64,000 bases of DNA from Phaseolus vulgaris (GCF_000499845.2 NC_023749.2:12613625-12677624), one strand, 5' to 3'; shown: positions 1 to 11,214, counted from the first letter of the stretch. The notes: a model not told the origin generated them from the letters alone. Numbers and translations are program-made.

Positions 1-1589
1 GACAGATTGAATCGCCCTCAAGTGTTTCTTCCTTGCCGAATTGGAGCATCCTCCAGAGCGAAACCGCCTGCTATATAGTTAACTTCTTGTGGAGGTACGA
101 CGAGCAACACTGGTCCGACAATCGTGTTGATAACTTCACAAAATTTCTGATGGGTTCGGCTTCTACGTTCAGGACTTTCACTTCGAGGTCTTGTCCGTCT
201 GACCGGACTTTCGCTTCGTTTTCTCCTATTTGTGCGATGGTGGTCGTCGTGGTTTCGGTCATCTCTTCGTCCAGGGCGTTCCCTCTCCCGGGAATAATCA
301 ATGTCGCGCTGGGGCAACCGAGGTGTAGACATGGTTGTCTTAACACACTTGCAAACATGACCGGCTTGAACAAGCTCTTCTATTTTATCCTTCAATGCCT
401 GACAACCCTCAGTCATATGACCGTAATTGCGGTGATATTGGCAACGCTTAGCTGTATCGGCATTGGGAGGTGTTTGTGTTTGTTTTTATATTGGGATTAA
501 TTCAGTTTGTAAGGCCTCGTCTAGAATTTTCCCTCTAGGTACGATCAACGGGGTGTAATTATGGAAACGCGGGCCTCTATTAGAGTGATACCGATCTCAA
601 TCGACCGACACCATTGGAGGACGAATTCCCTTGTTTTTCTCTGTATTTTCAACATGTGTCTTCCTGTGATAGTCAACGTGTTCTTCAATTTGCATGAATT
701 TTTTCACCCTTGTTCTTAATTCGTCCATGTCGTACGGTGGTCGTTTGATGAGACTTTCTGTAAATCGTCTAGGGAGTATGGTCGACACCTAGTGGTGCAT
801 TGCTATATCCGGATTCAAATTTTGTATTCCCATACAGACCTTGCTGAACCTGTCCATAAAAGCTCTCAATGACTCTCCTCTTTCTTGCTTGACATTAAGG
901 AGAGACATGGAGGACGTCCGATGGGGTCTACTTGTGGCATATTGAGTAGTGAATTTTAGTTCCAAAACGTCAAAACTGGCAATGGAGTTAGGAGGAAGGT
1001 CAGTAAACCATCTGAGAGGTCCTTCTCTGAGTGATGTGGGAAAGACTTTGCACCACACCGTTTGATCAACCGTGTCCAGAATCATCTACGTTCTGAAAAT
1101 ATTTAGGTGCTCGTCCGGATCGGTGGAACCATCATAAAGGTTCATGGTTAGACCCCTCCATTTACTAGGGAGAGGTGTAGCGATAATGTCATCCGTGAAA
1201 GGATGGCCCCTTGGGTTTGCCACTCTGCTTGGGATAACGTGTTTAACACTTTGGTGGGTTTGCTGGTTGAACGATGTATGGGGTACTGCCTGGATGAGTA
1301 TCTTTGTTCCAGATTGATGTGGAGGTGGTGTGGGCGCACGTGAGTGTCCCTCTCGTTTAGATTGTTCAAGTCGTTCGAGTAGTCTTTTATTATGCTCCTT
1401 TAACTGAGCCAATTCTTCTGCTTGTCATTGTCGCTCTTCTTCTTGCTTACGCCTGTCCTCCTCATGACGCAATTGGTCTGTAACTCCTTTTTGAAGCAAT
1501 TCTTGCATCTGAGTCTGGAGTGTTTGGAGCATCATCATCTGCTCTTCCGTTGTGTTATCATTGTTGGTGTTGTTCACTGCCGAAACCAT
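1..1589 (-). pseudogene. Gypsy gag pseudogene
   Basis: Gag would package element RNA in a cytoplasmic particle. The best start is the ATG at 1587-1589, 46 bp inside the 5' LTR. A single reading frame can be followed to the window start but holds stops at 1425-1427, 1086-1088, 789-791, 597-599, 486-488 and 18-20. In order it encodes a coiled-coil-like N-terminus rich in Q, E and R (about residues 15-75), a retrotransposon gag core containing FPTSLREGPLRWFTDLP and KQERGESLRAFMDRF, and a Cys/His motif of the form C-x2-H-x4-H-x4-C in CQYHRNYGHMTEGC followed by an ALKDKIEELVQAG segment. An Arg/Ser-rich tail follows. No frameshift is needed to join the pieces; only point mutations break it. The stop at 18-20 may be natural or another mutation, since the window ends there. 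Confidence 0.85.
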
Positions 1590-1634
1590 CTTTGCTTGCT
1601 AAAATCCTTATGTATGGGAAAAATAAGATTACAT

Positions 1635-1653
1635 GGCCCCACGGTGGGCGCCA
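1635..1653 (-). other. Primer binding site of the Tat-like element
   Basis: The minus strand reads TGGCGCCCACCGTGGGGCC, two bases inside the 5' LTR. The same string, less its first T, follows the LTR of the second Tat-like element at 62780. That shared position and sequence supports a primer binding site. I could not match it to a particular tRNA by eye. Confidence 0.75.
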
Positions 1654-1655
1654 AT

Positions 1656-2152
1656 TGTACATGTGTGGATGTCAGGGCCAGAGTAATGTTGATCCACATC
1701 GATACACAGTTGTTGTCGTGCTTGTAGCTACCTAATTCTTCGAGTCCTTCCTCCTTCGCGCATACGTTCGTCCGGTCGACGGGGGTACCTGCGATTGCAC
1801 TCTGACGCTCAAGTCAGTGCTAGGGTTTAGTTTTGTCTCTCTGATATTATGAAAACGTACCTTTCCCCCTTTCGGAAGTTCCTTTTATAGGTTGACTTGG
1901 GCTTTCATTTGTGTGGGCCAGGTAACCGGTTACTAAAGACATACGTAGTGGTCCTTGGGTTGTGTGTAGTGGCTTCCTGGTATCAAGGGAGTGCTCTTCG
2001 TAGTGCCAACGCTGGTTACCTGGTATTAAGGGAGTGCTCTTCGTAGTGTCTTTGACTTATTCAACGCTGGTTATAACCGTTTCCTTGCCACGTGTTTATC
2101 ATATTTTATTATTTAATGTGTAGCTTTCGGTCGTCTGGGGTCGACCGATACA
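1656..2152 (-). repeat. 5' LTR of the Tat-like element
   Basis: The 497-bp segment begins TGTA and ends TACA on the plus strand, giving the usual inverted TG/CA ends. The primer binding site lies next to its 3' end on the minus strand. Inside it a block of about 30 bp is repeated with a 43-bp period (1976 and 2019), an arrangement often seen in LTR U3 regions. Only one LTR is in the window. Confidence 0.8.
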
Positions 2153-3529
2153 TAATAAATTTAAAATTTGAAGTTATATTGAGTATATAAATTAAAATAT
2201 CAAATATTTATTTCCTACATATAATTATTTCTATTTAATTATTATTTTTTTTTTATTTTTATCATACCGGTTAAATGGTCGTGGAGAATTATGAATTATA
2301 AAAAATTGATTTTTTTTTATTTCCTTAAATGTTAAGGTTTTCTTTTTCGCATGTAATATAAGAGTTTAATAAAAAAAAAAATTGTTGGAGTAAATTTTTT
2401 ATAATATTTTGATTTGTGAGTTAGACATCCTAACACTAAGTTATGATTTGTCTCACTTTTCTAAATTTATTTTACCAAGTCTTTTTAAGTTAGTTAAATT
2501 GACTAAAAAATAAATTAATATGATGAAGTATATTGAATGTTGAATGGTTTATTGTAATTCTTTTAATAAGATGTTTAGTTAATATACGAAATTTTGATGT
2601 CACGAGATAAATGTGGTTTTAATTGCAATTATAGGTTATTGTCTATGATTTTGAAATATTTAGAGTAGGGAAAAATAGAAAAATTATACTATATTTCTGG
2701 TTAAATTCATTAAAGTAAAATGAAGTTGAGATCATATATTTTTATCTAATGTATTTTGCATAAGCTACGGTTAGTCACTCAGTAAAATTAAAATTGTAAT
2801 TTTTTAATCATTTTGTTCTAACTACTCATGATTTGTGAGAAATATGTATTTCTTTTTTTAGTTTGTAAGTATTATATACTATATGGATAAGTTTAAAGAT
2901 GTTTTATTATAAATTATGTAATAAAATATGAGGTGTGTGATTGATGATATGTTTGGAGTCTAATAATATATATATAAAAAAAAAAGTAATTAGGAGATTG
3001 ATGTTATTGTTAGGATTGTATGTATAATAATTGCCAAAAAAGTATTATTAAGATCTATGTATTAAATTAATATATTATATTCATTTTCTAATTATACATA
3101 CATTAAGTTAAGAAGACAAAAATTTGTCATGTAGGGAAGAGATGATAAAAGTTTCATATAATAAATTGTGGGTGATAATTACGTATATTCAACAATTGAG
3201 AACTCCCGTAGTAGATAGAAAATTGTTAAATGAAATCTCTACGGAGTTAAGAGTAGTTTAGAGGGTTGTTGATAAATGTTAATTTATAAGTCAAATATAA
3301 TGTTATTTTTTTATATAAAAGTTTTCATGTTAGGTATTACTATGTAACTTGACATCTCAAGTAACAACAATCATCTGTCATCACATGAAAAAAAAAATTA
3401 TTATTACAAAAAAGAAAAAAAAAATACAAAAATATGGAGATTAGACCAAAACTCATATATTAACAAAAACGATACATAGGTAAACTATACCTATTCATAA
3501 AGAATTTTAAGAACAGATAGATGAAAACC
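2153..3529. other. AT-rich non-coding stretch
   Basis: No open frame or recognisable domain. It contains A- and T-runs and one dispersed repeat (2527-2615). The A-rich run near 3388-3430 is on the wrong strand to be the poly(A) tail of the adjacent minus-strand LINE. Confidence 0.6.
2527..2615 (+). repeat. Dispersed repeat, copy 1
   Basis: About 90 bp resembles 21083-21173 in the same orientation, sharing a core around TTAATATACRAWTTTTYGATG and the string GATGTCACGAGATA. Class unknown; no coding content. Confidence 0.6.
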
Positions 3530-5100
3530 TATTATACGAATAAAATGATTCTCTATGAATAAATCTTAAATTAGCCAACTTATCACACACATTCCCTTCA
3601 CGAAAAATATGACTAACCCTAAACCTGATTTTCCCACAGTAATTAAGACAAGTATTCCATCAATTACAAAGCATCCACGGAACATTAGTCATAGCAGTAA
3701 ATGCAACACAAACCAAGGCAGAATCACATTCAAGTCAGACATTAGTAAGTCTCATCTTTTGAGGTTCCTCCATAGCATGTATAACTCCATAAAAATCAGC
3801 AATCATAGCAGTCTGAACTTCAATAAACGCAGAGAAAGCACCAATAAACTCTCCCATACTCCAATGAAAAATATCTCCACAATTAGCAAAACCCCATACA
3901 GCCCCATCAACGTTAATTTTAACCCAGTCAGGTGAAGGAAACTCCCATCTAACAGGAAGAAGACGAAGAACTTTATCACCACAAGTATTAATACCAAAAC
4001 ACTTAATCACGTTGAAATCCAACATATCATTATTCATTGAAGCTTTAAACGAATTTCCTACTAGACAAGTTAAATCTTTAATTACCAAAATAGACCTAGA
4101 AACATCAATCTTATCCTGAAATATAGCATAATTCTTCATACGTCATATCATCCAAATAGAAAAAGTTATCACAACAAGCTTAATCAATTTAACCAAAGGA
4201 CTACCATCCCTCTTAATAAAAGAAAGAAGATCATCCTTATTAGAGAAATGAGAAGTAAGAAAAATCTACCGAACCCAACTCCAAATATACAAAGCATTAG
4301 AACATTCAAAAAATAAATGTTAAATAGATTCCTTATGTTTTTCACAAAGTGTACACATAGAACATATATGCAAACCTTTATTTTGAATATGCTTATCTAT
4401 AGGAAGCCGCCCATGAAAAACTTTTCAGAGTACTAGAGTTTTGGAATGCGGAATAGATGAAGACCAAATGAATTTACCTCAACCATAAGGAACTTCTGGT
4501 TCCAAGAAAAAAGTCCTAGCCAATTTAAGAGTGAAAGGACCAGACTCATCTAGAATCCAATAAGGAATATTTTGTTCCTCCCTAACCATGATATGCTTAA
4601 AAAAATGAGGCATATGTTGTAAAGATAAGGGAATATTCCAATCACAACCTGTCCAAAACTGAGATACTGTATCCGAAATGCTAGCACCATCAGATAACCT
4701 TGCAATATTTGTTAAAGAAGTAGTAGAACACCATTAATCATTCCATAAATTAATAAAAGAACCTGTACCAACAGTCCAAGAAGTATAATCAAGTATAGTA
4801 GAATAAAACTGCTTAATTCCAGGCCAAAGAGATGAGGATCTATAAACCATTATAAAATCGTATTTTGATTTAAGAACCTTGGTTTTCAAGAGAAAAGGCC
4901 AAGGTCTGTTGCTATAAGTAAAGTTCCAAGAAAGCTTAAGAAGATATGCATTATTTTCATGACAAAAATTAATAATATTCAAACATCCATTCTCAAGAGG
5001 AGAACAAATCGTATACCAATTCACAGTGACTATGTCTGTTTTCAAAATATCACCAATCCAAATAAAATTTCGATACCATAGCACATATACATATTAAAGC
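3530..5100 (-). pseudogene. LINE RT C-terminus, zinc-binding and RNase H domains
   Basis: On the minus strand 5084-4734 encodes the post-RT segment typical of plant L1 proteins (FIWIGDI then VNWYTICSPLENGCLNI). The next part, near 4350-4250, encodes a CxxC...HxxxxxxHLFFEC-like zinc motif of the zf-RVT type, with one stop in the middle. From 4139 down to about 3530 an RNase H-like domain follows, seen in PDWVKINVDGAVWGFANCG and further down in VPWML and a FREGN-type segment. In plant L1 elements this tail removes the RNA strand during target-primed reverse transcription. Stops near 3735, 4140 and between 4350 and 4734 make this non-functional. Confidence 0.8.
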
Positions 5101-5178
5101 AATAAGCTAGAAATCCAGTAATCACCAACTAAATCTGACTCATCATGCTAAGAGATTTACCTTTTCAAGATGCTAGCT

Positions 5179-5796
5179 TCAATTTGACTTTATCATCGAA
5201 ACTTTGGAGCACCAACAAAGATAGGCACTCCTTGAAAGGAAAACAACCATGACTACAAGAAAGAATACGCTGAGTTTTGGTGACAAATCTTGCAAAATTA
5301 TCCATGGTGAAAAAACTACTTTTAGAGCTATTAACATATTGACAAGAAAAATCACCATATGTTTTAAAAAAGCACTCAAATTTCTAAGAGACTTAATATC
5401 CCCCCTACAGAAAACAAATATGTCATCAACATATAAAATATGAGAGGGAGTGAGATAACCTTGTGGACTAGCCATATGTATAATTTTCTTATCATTCACA
5501 AGCTTAGAGATACCTCTATTAAGAACTTCCTCTACAATATCAGACAAACTAGGAATCTCTAAGTTTTGTTGAATACCAAGGAATAGACCCTACTTAAGAA
5601 GAACTGCATTGTGAACATTACCAAAAGAATTTTTATTCCAATCTCGGAGTTCAATTTTCAAAAATTTTAACTTATGTTGCAAAATAAACATAGGACAACC
5701 AACAACCTTATTAGCCCAAGAATCATGAATAAGCTTCAGACATGATGTGTCTTGAAGCCACATAGAAAAGAAACGAAAATTGTAAACCTTCCTCAA
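5179..5796 (-). pseudogene. LINE reverse transcriptase, internally deleted
   Basis: The segment 5796-5590 encodes the region just before the RT (FRFFSMWLQDTSCLKLIHDSW, a linker found between endonuclease and RT in plant L1s). It then jumps, near 5585, straight to the late palm: EEVLNRGISKLV followed by the catalytic YVDDIFVFC. The RT fingers and the first catalytic aspartate region, normally a few hundred residues, are missing. This is an internal deletion rather than simple mutation. The protein could not have polymerised DNA. Confidence 0.8.
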
Positions 5797-5824
5797 AGAA
5801 TTACTAACAAGATTAGCAAGAATA

Positions 5825-5842
5825 AAACCCTAAACCCTAAAC
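5825..5842 (+). repeat. Short telomere-like repeat
   Basis: Reads AAACCCTAAACCCTAAAC, about two and a half units of the plant telomere repeat CCCTAAA. It sits in a filler of about 80 bp that replaces the end of the LINE endonuclease domain. Confidence 0.8.
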
Positions 5843-5892
5843 TCTAATCAAAACAATTTTTAACAAGAACCTGATAAGTACAAGAATCTCAT

Positions 5893-6232
5893 TCATCCCG
5901 CCACTCCATTACATAAAGCCCTATCCAGTCTTTTATGAGTTATATGCAACCCTCTCCATCCATTCCACCAAGTATAACAAGATTCAGTAAAAGGAATACA
6001 AGAAAGATCATTAGTATTAATCCATTCAAGGAATTCATTACAAGAAACCTGATTAGGAGCCACCCCCCATTTACAGTCATTCCCCGAGAGCACAACATTA
6101 AAATCTCCCATAATACACCAAGGCCCTATGAAGGAACTACGATCCCTCCACAAAAACCGTCTAACCAAGTATGTGTTAGCACCATAAGGGGACTGGTAAA
6201 TCCAAAAATACTGCTAAGGTAGTTCCCTCTAC
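5893..6232 (-). pseudogene. LINE endonuclease, C-terminal half
   Basis: Encodes the APE-type endonuclease core with WCIMGDFNVVL (the GDFN catalytic motif), a CYTWWNGWRG segment and the KRLDRAL motif near the end. In L1 elements this enzyme nicks target DNA to prime reverse transcription. The N-terminal half is not upstream in the same strand; it lies next door at 6244-6590 in the opposite orientation. At the other end the frame runs into an unrelated filler of about 80 bp containing telomere-like repeats (5825-5842), replacing the last part of the domain. Confidence 0.8.
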
Positions 6233-6243
6233 AACATCGCAAT

Positions 6244-6590
6244 GAAGGTCTCTTCATTTTTCTGAAATGTTAGAGGACTAGGAAATCACAAAAATGTGGA
6301 GATGTTGATTAGTTTACTTAAACTACATAAATCCCTCCTGGTTTTTCTTGTTGAACCTATGATGTCGTACACTGGTGCTTTCGACATCCTTTTCAAATAT
6401 GTTAATATGCATTTGGTGGCTACGTCTCCTATTGTTAATACAGCTGCTAAGCTTTGGTGTTTTTCGGTTCCTAATCTTGTCCAAATTTTCTTGGTCAATG
6501 ATGAATTTATTTCTGTAACTTGTCTTCTGCATGATAAATGTTTTAGCTTTGAAGGTGTTTAGGTGGTCTCTCTGGTTTTCTTTTAGTGCA
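6244..6590 (+). pseudogene. LINE endonuclease N-terminus, inverted
   Basis: On the plus strand 6244 onward encodes the start of ORF2: MKVSSFF, a stop, then NVRGLGNHKNVEMLISLL and LVEPMM, the conserved opening of plant L1 endonucleases. It ends at a stop codon near 6560. The rest of the element is on the minus strand, so this piece of roughly 350-430 bp has been flipped in place. A simple 5' inversion by twin priming would not leave ORF1 beyond it in minus orientation, so a secondary inversion is more likely. Confidence 0.75.
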
Positions 6591-6669
6591 AACTATTTCC
6601 TCCCTAGTATCACTGACACCCAAAATTTTGAAACAACATCTGTAATTTCCAAACCATTAAGAAAGGAAA

Positions 6670-8137
6670 AGTGGTTTCACAGGACCTCCAATGGTGCTTT
6701 AACATCCCCAAGGGATTTAGCCTTAAACCCTAAACCTTAAACCCTAAACTTCCGAGGGGAGGTATGAGGCGACGAAGATGGTACAATCACAATAGCAGAG
6801 ACCTCCACATGACGACCATCAATTGGAGTATTGATTGGTGCTTTAAAATCTGCAGGTGATTTAGCCCTCCGAGGAGAGGTAGGATGCAATGGAGATGGTA
6901 CAACCGCAGGAGTAGAGACCTCCACATGATCATCATCAATAGGAGTCGTAAATGAATGTGACTTTGAGCTCTTGGCTTGCATAAGAGCAGGTGAATTCCT
7001 TAGCATCCCCGGTTTTTGGAAATTCGAAGTGGGAATGGACAACCCTTGCCTGGATGGGGACCTATCATAATCCGAGGCATATCTGCAAAATCATTCTTCA
7101 CAATGCCTATTTTATTAGAAGCAAGGTGACCAAAGAGTGGCCCTACGTTAGCCCCGCTAGGAGCATCAATGTTCAATTTATCAGTGGAGCCTTCCACGAG
7201 CTTTGGCTGTAAATCTTTCTTCTGATACTCTTTACGTTGTTTAGGAACCGCGGTCCTTCCCTATTCCCGCTCATCAGAAGTTGTCTTCTAAGAAGGTTCA
7301 TGTTGAGGCCCAGGAACACGACCCTGATAATGAATCACCCGGCACTGAGCAAGCTCATGCCCAATCATCTTACAGTGAGAGCAAAATTGAGGGAGCCATT
7401 CATATTCCACATCAGCTACAAAAGCAAAGTCTGGACGTTCAACCAAGAGGTGATCGGGAAGAGGGGACAACAGATCAATATCCACCAACACTCTATCAAA
7501 CACACCCTTATTCTTTCTCATAGTATGCTCATTCAAAGACAAAGGAGTACCAAAACCTCTAATGATGGAAAATATCGCCCTTAGTCTCCAATACTCCAAA
7601 GACAATTTGTAGATTCTAATCCAAGCCTGAGTTTTGGTACTTTTCATGGTAGTTGGAACAAAGTCTTTTGTCTAGGCAAAAAATCTCAAGAAACCAAGAG
7701 ATAACTTCAAGGAACCCATTCCGAGGGCCCATCGCATGTCTTCTAAAGAAGCAAACTCAAACTCATAGAAACCCTTCCCAATAGGATTTTTTCCACGGTT
7801 CAAGAGCCTTTCACAATAGCTGCAACTTTTTAGTTAACTCTAGGCGTGTGAGAGTTTTACCCCCCTTAGATAGAATAATCCAACCATGAGGATGGGTCTT
7901 GCAATCCTCAAGACCAGCCAAGTAATCTGCCTCATCAATCTGGACAACAATAATGTCTCCCTTAATACAAGGAGTAGGTAGCTGGGACAAAGGAATGTCA
8001 CATGTATTTCCTAAAGCCTGAGTAAAAGTCTTCCTTTGTCTTGGCATAGCAAACACTTTTTTATTAGGGAACACTTCTCGATCCATCAAACAAGCCCATG
8101 GGATGAGGAAATCCGTAGAGCCCTCCGCCATTCTCAA
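6670..8137 (-). pseudogene. LINE ORF1 (DUF4283-type RNA-binding protein)
   Basis: ORF1 would bind the element RNA. The start is the ATG near 8137. The N-terminal part (8137-7811) has the DUF4283-like layout with DYLAGLEDCK and ILSKGGKTLTRLEL. After several stops the segment 7647-7288 carries a CCHC zinc knuckle, CSHCKMIGHELAQC. The C-terminal part (7042-6670) contains two to three tandem copies of a block of about 36 residues around TPIDDDHVEVS and TSPRRAKSPADFKAP. A telomere-like string (6723-6748) interrupts the third copy. Several stops break the frame. Confidence 0.75.
6723..6748 (+). repeat. Short telomere-like repeat
   Basis: Contains TTAAACCCTAAACC twice with small variation. Compared with the neighbouring tandem copy of the ORF1 block (near 6855-6870), it is an insertion of about 26 bp between GATTTAGCC and CTTCCGAGG. 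Confidence 0.8.
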
Positions 8138-8198
8138 AGGCTAACAAGCTACCGACCAACCCACGTCAGCCGCCACCATTCCACTGGCCGCACCACCT

Positions 8199-8288
8199 AA
8201 AAATCTTGACTTTACCACAAATATTGATAAAAATCGTGACTTTACCACAAATTTCGATAAAAATCGCGACTTTACCACAAGTTAGAAT
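8199..8288 (+). repeat. Tandem repeat, 30 bp x 3
   Basis: Three consecutive units of exactly 30 bp, each containing GACTTTACCACAA, differing at a few positions. It lies just upstream (minus-strand sense) of LINE ORF1 and may be part of the LINE 5' untranslated region. Confidence 0.9.
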
Positions 8289-8353
8289 TGGCTACACGAA
8301 TAAGGTGACAACTTTGGTTGTGTGCAATAGAATTTCCAAGAAGAAATTTAACG

Positions 8354-8710
8354 AAAGAATACACCTTGAATGCAGATGAAGAGACCCACCGCGCCACCAC
8401 CAGCGTCTCAGCAGACTACCGCGTTGCCACCGACCAGCACTCACGACTCCTGCACCACCAAGTTGGAGAATAAACGACCACCCACACAAACCCTAGTCGC
8501 ACCAAAACCCTTCGGAGGAGAGAGAATAGAGCAAAAATCTTATCTCCAAATAGATTTGTTTCTATGTTATCTAAATATTTGATGGAAAAATTATAACATT
8601 ATTATTCATATATTAATTTTATTGTATCTTTAATTTAAACATTAGTTGAAATTTTAAATTTATTTTAATTTTAAATTTTGTTATGATGTGTGTTTTGATC
8701 CATAACATAT
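8354..8710 (+). repeat. Dispersed repeat F, copy 1
   Basis: Closely matches 9208-9590 in the same orientation from AAAGAATACACCTTG to CATAACATAT. The first 150 bp are GC-rich and the rest AT-rich. I found no coding domain. The distal part also occurs inverted at 35890-36053. Confidence 0.85.
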
Positions 8711-9207
8711 AAAAAATGAAGTTATATATATATATATATATAAAAAAAAATTGCTAATGATTTTACGTAATTATAAATGTAAATTAAAACATGATTATGA
8801 ACACGTACAATAATGTTCACATATAGATATTATCACATCATGATTCTCACACATATTCATACAATCAAGAAGGAATAGACACTTACCTTGATCCATGAGT
8901 GATCCTACTTGAGCAGTTACTTTATCTCATTTGTCCCAATCTATCTCTTAGCAATTTCGTTCTTGTCACACACTTTTTTGATGGCTAACAGTGAGACAAC
9001 TATTATTTGTATAGACAAAACCCTATTGCCCTTAATTCCCAATCTCCAACAGATGTAGGTTTTCATTAGGTGTCATCAGATATATATTCTCACGTTAACC
9101 AGCGGGTCCTTTAATTCTATTATTATCATTAAATCACATTTGGGCCCAAAATCCCAACTCTAAGTCATGTAAGTAACTTTATAGAAATTAATTTACATAA
9201 TTTCTTA

Positions 9208-9590
9208 CAAAGAATACACCTTGGATGTAGACGAAGAGAGTCGTCGCGCCACCACCAGTGTCTCGACAGACTACTGTGCCGCCACCGACCAACACCCACG
9301 ACTCCTGCGCCACCACCATCCACCACCAAGTTGGAGAATGAACAGTCACCCACACAAACCCTAGTCGAGCCAAAACCCTTCGGAAGAGAGAGAACATAGC
9401 AAAAATCTTATCTCCAAATACATTTGTTTCTATGTTATCTAAATATTTGATGTAACATTTGATAGAAAAATTATAACATTATTATTCATATATTAATTTT
9501 ATTGTATCTTTAATTTAAACATTAGTTGAAATTTTAAATTTATTTTAATTTTAAATTTTGTTATGATATGTGTTTTGATTCATAACATAT
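9208..9590 (+). repeat. Dispersed repeat F, copy 2
   Basis: Direct repeat of 8354-8710, with a short extra segment near 9450. It continues into the longer repeat arm that has an inverted partner at 34700-36053. Confidence 0.85.
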
Positions 9591-11075
9591 GATCTACGTA
9601 ATTATAAACTAGTTTATATTAGCTACTTAGGTATTTTCACTAAAGTCGGCTAAAAATAAAATTTCTCTATATACTAAATATTTTAAATATGTTTTTAATT
9701 TTTTAAATATAATTTTTTTTTAAATACAAACTTTGCATTGCTTCTTCAAGGATCGTGCATTGATCAATGTTGAGGGATACAGGGTTTATGGAGAATGTAC
9801 GTAAGTGAAATAATATCTGACCATTTGAAATTAAGATGGAAAAAAGAGATAAAATGGGTTGTGAAATTAATGATTATTTTCATAACTTTACAAAATTTAA
9901 ATGATTTGAACTTAGCGTTCCACATCACTAAAGCAAATTATTGTCTTAAAATTGAAAGATTAATTTAAGTTCTTATAGATTGTTAAAGTTAAAACCTAAG
10001 AAGATTTTTAAATTTAACGTGGAAGAGTTGATACAGAAGAACTACTGTAAGATCTAAATGATAAATTTACTTTGGGTACATTCTAATTAAGTATTTGAGA
10101 CAAGTGTGAGTTCAATATATTATTATCGTCATTATTATTAAAATTTATTGTAATTAAAATTAGTTTTTATTTAAGTAAATTTGTTTTAAAGTTGATATTT
10201 TTTGTTTGGATATAATAAAGAAATAAATGTAAATTAACTAACTATTAGATGAAAAATAAGAGTCTAATAATTGAAAAAATAGTAACTAATATTGCTTTTA
10301 AAAAATATTATCCTAAATTTTATAATATTATATAAATAGCATATGAAAAATTGAAAATAAATAGAAGGAAAGAGTATATAATAAATAAATAAATAAACAG
10401 TTTGATACCCTAAAAAATTAATCATATATCATGATGGTTGTATTTAAGGATGACAACTAAATTTTTCTCTCAATTATTATTCGAATTCGTCTTTGATTTT
10501 TGACTAGGTATAATAATGTTTTATTTTTTAAATTGGATAAAAGAATTGTAATCATCCCAATATTTGATTACCATCCTTATACTTGTTTCTATTTTAAATT
10601 AATAAAATATTTTTAGTTTTTAAATGATTAAAAAAATTATATTAATTTTTTTATTCTTAATTTTCTAACTTAATTATAGGATTAGACACTGTTATTTTTT
10701 ATAATTATTTAATCTTTCTCTATTTTTTTTATTTGATATTTTGATTTGAAATTTATATAAATTTAATTTTTTTAATATTTAATATTAAAAAAATATGTAT
10801 AATTGGAGAAAAAAATGAAGTTTTAGTTGGATGATGTAGATGAGACAGTGCGATTTGGAGAGATCCCTTGCCAAACATAGCTTTAACCGCTTTGCAATGA
10901 ACGCGTAGCTAATTTTTGGACAATAACATCAATTTGTATTCGGCACAAATTAGATATTAGATGTTGAACATGCTTTGTATTTTTTGTTTAACGCAAAATT
11001 TTGTTTTATCCCTAATTTGGTTACTGTTTTAATCATCTCAATTTAGTAAAGGGACCTTTAGACAACATTCGAGTT
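9437..11075 (+). repeat. Long dispersed repeat, plus arm
   Basis: The arm matches, as reverse complement, 34700-36053. Clear anchor segments are the GCAATGAACGCG region near 10898, the TTAGATATTAGATGTTG region near 10949, and the end near GGGACCTTTAGACA (11053). The plus arm carries roughly 500 bp (about 9597-10110) with no clear counterpart in the other arm. No open frame or terminal repeats identified, so the class is unknown. Confidence 0.75.
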
Positions 11076-11214
11076 TTTGCCTGAATATGTATGGTTTCTT
11101 TTCTAATTTGTCTTTGAAAATATTAAAAATAGGAAAAGTCAATAAGAATACAATTCATCTGCCATGTCAGTCTTTTTGCGGATACAAATTGAGACTTCTT
11201 TAGATTCTAATTTT

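Larger units (their letters stand above)
1..2152 (-). mobile_element. Ty3/Gypsy Tat-like retrotransposon, 5' part
   Basis: Reading leftward on the minus strand, the order is 5' LTR (1656-2152), primer binding site, then gag, which runs off the window start. The gag matches the Tat-type retrotransposon gag family through segments such as LYDGSTDPDEHL and KVFPTSLREGPLRWF. The coding frame carries several stops, so this copy is decayed. The outer flank after 2152 is TAATA; the matching target site duplication would lie outside the window. Lineage within Tat is inferred from family resemblance. Confidence 0.85.
3530..8140 (-). mobile_element. Rearranged L1-type LINE
   Basis: Reading leftward, the pieces are ORF1 (8137 to about 6670), an endonuclease N-terminus in inverted orientation (6244-6590, plus strand), the rest of the endonuclease (6232-5893), part of the RT (5796-5179), the RT C-terminal region with a zinc-binding motif, and an RNase H-like domain ending near 3530. 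Every part carries stops, so the element is dead. I see no clear poly(A) tail or target site duplication. Confidence 0.85.

Noticed and set aside
5825..6748. A true telomere or chromosome end
   Set aside because: The CCCTAAA strings are only two to three units long and embedded in a LINE.
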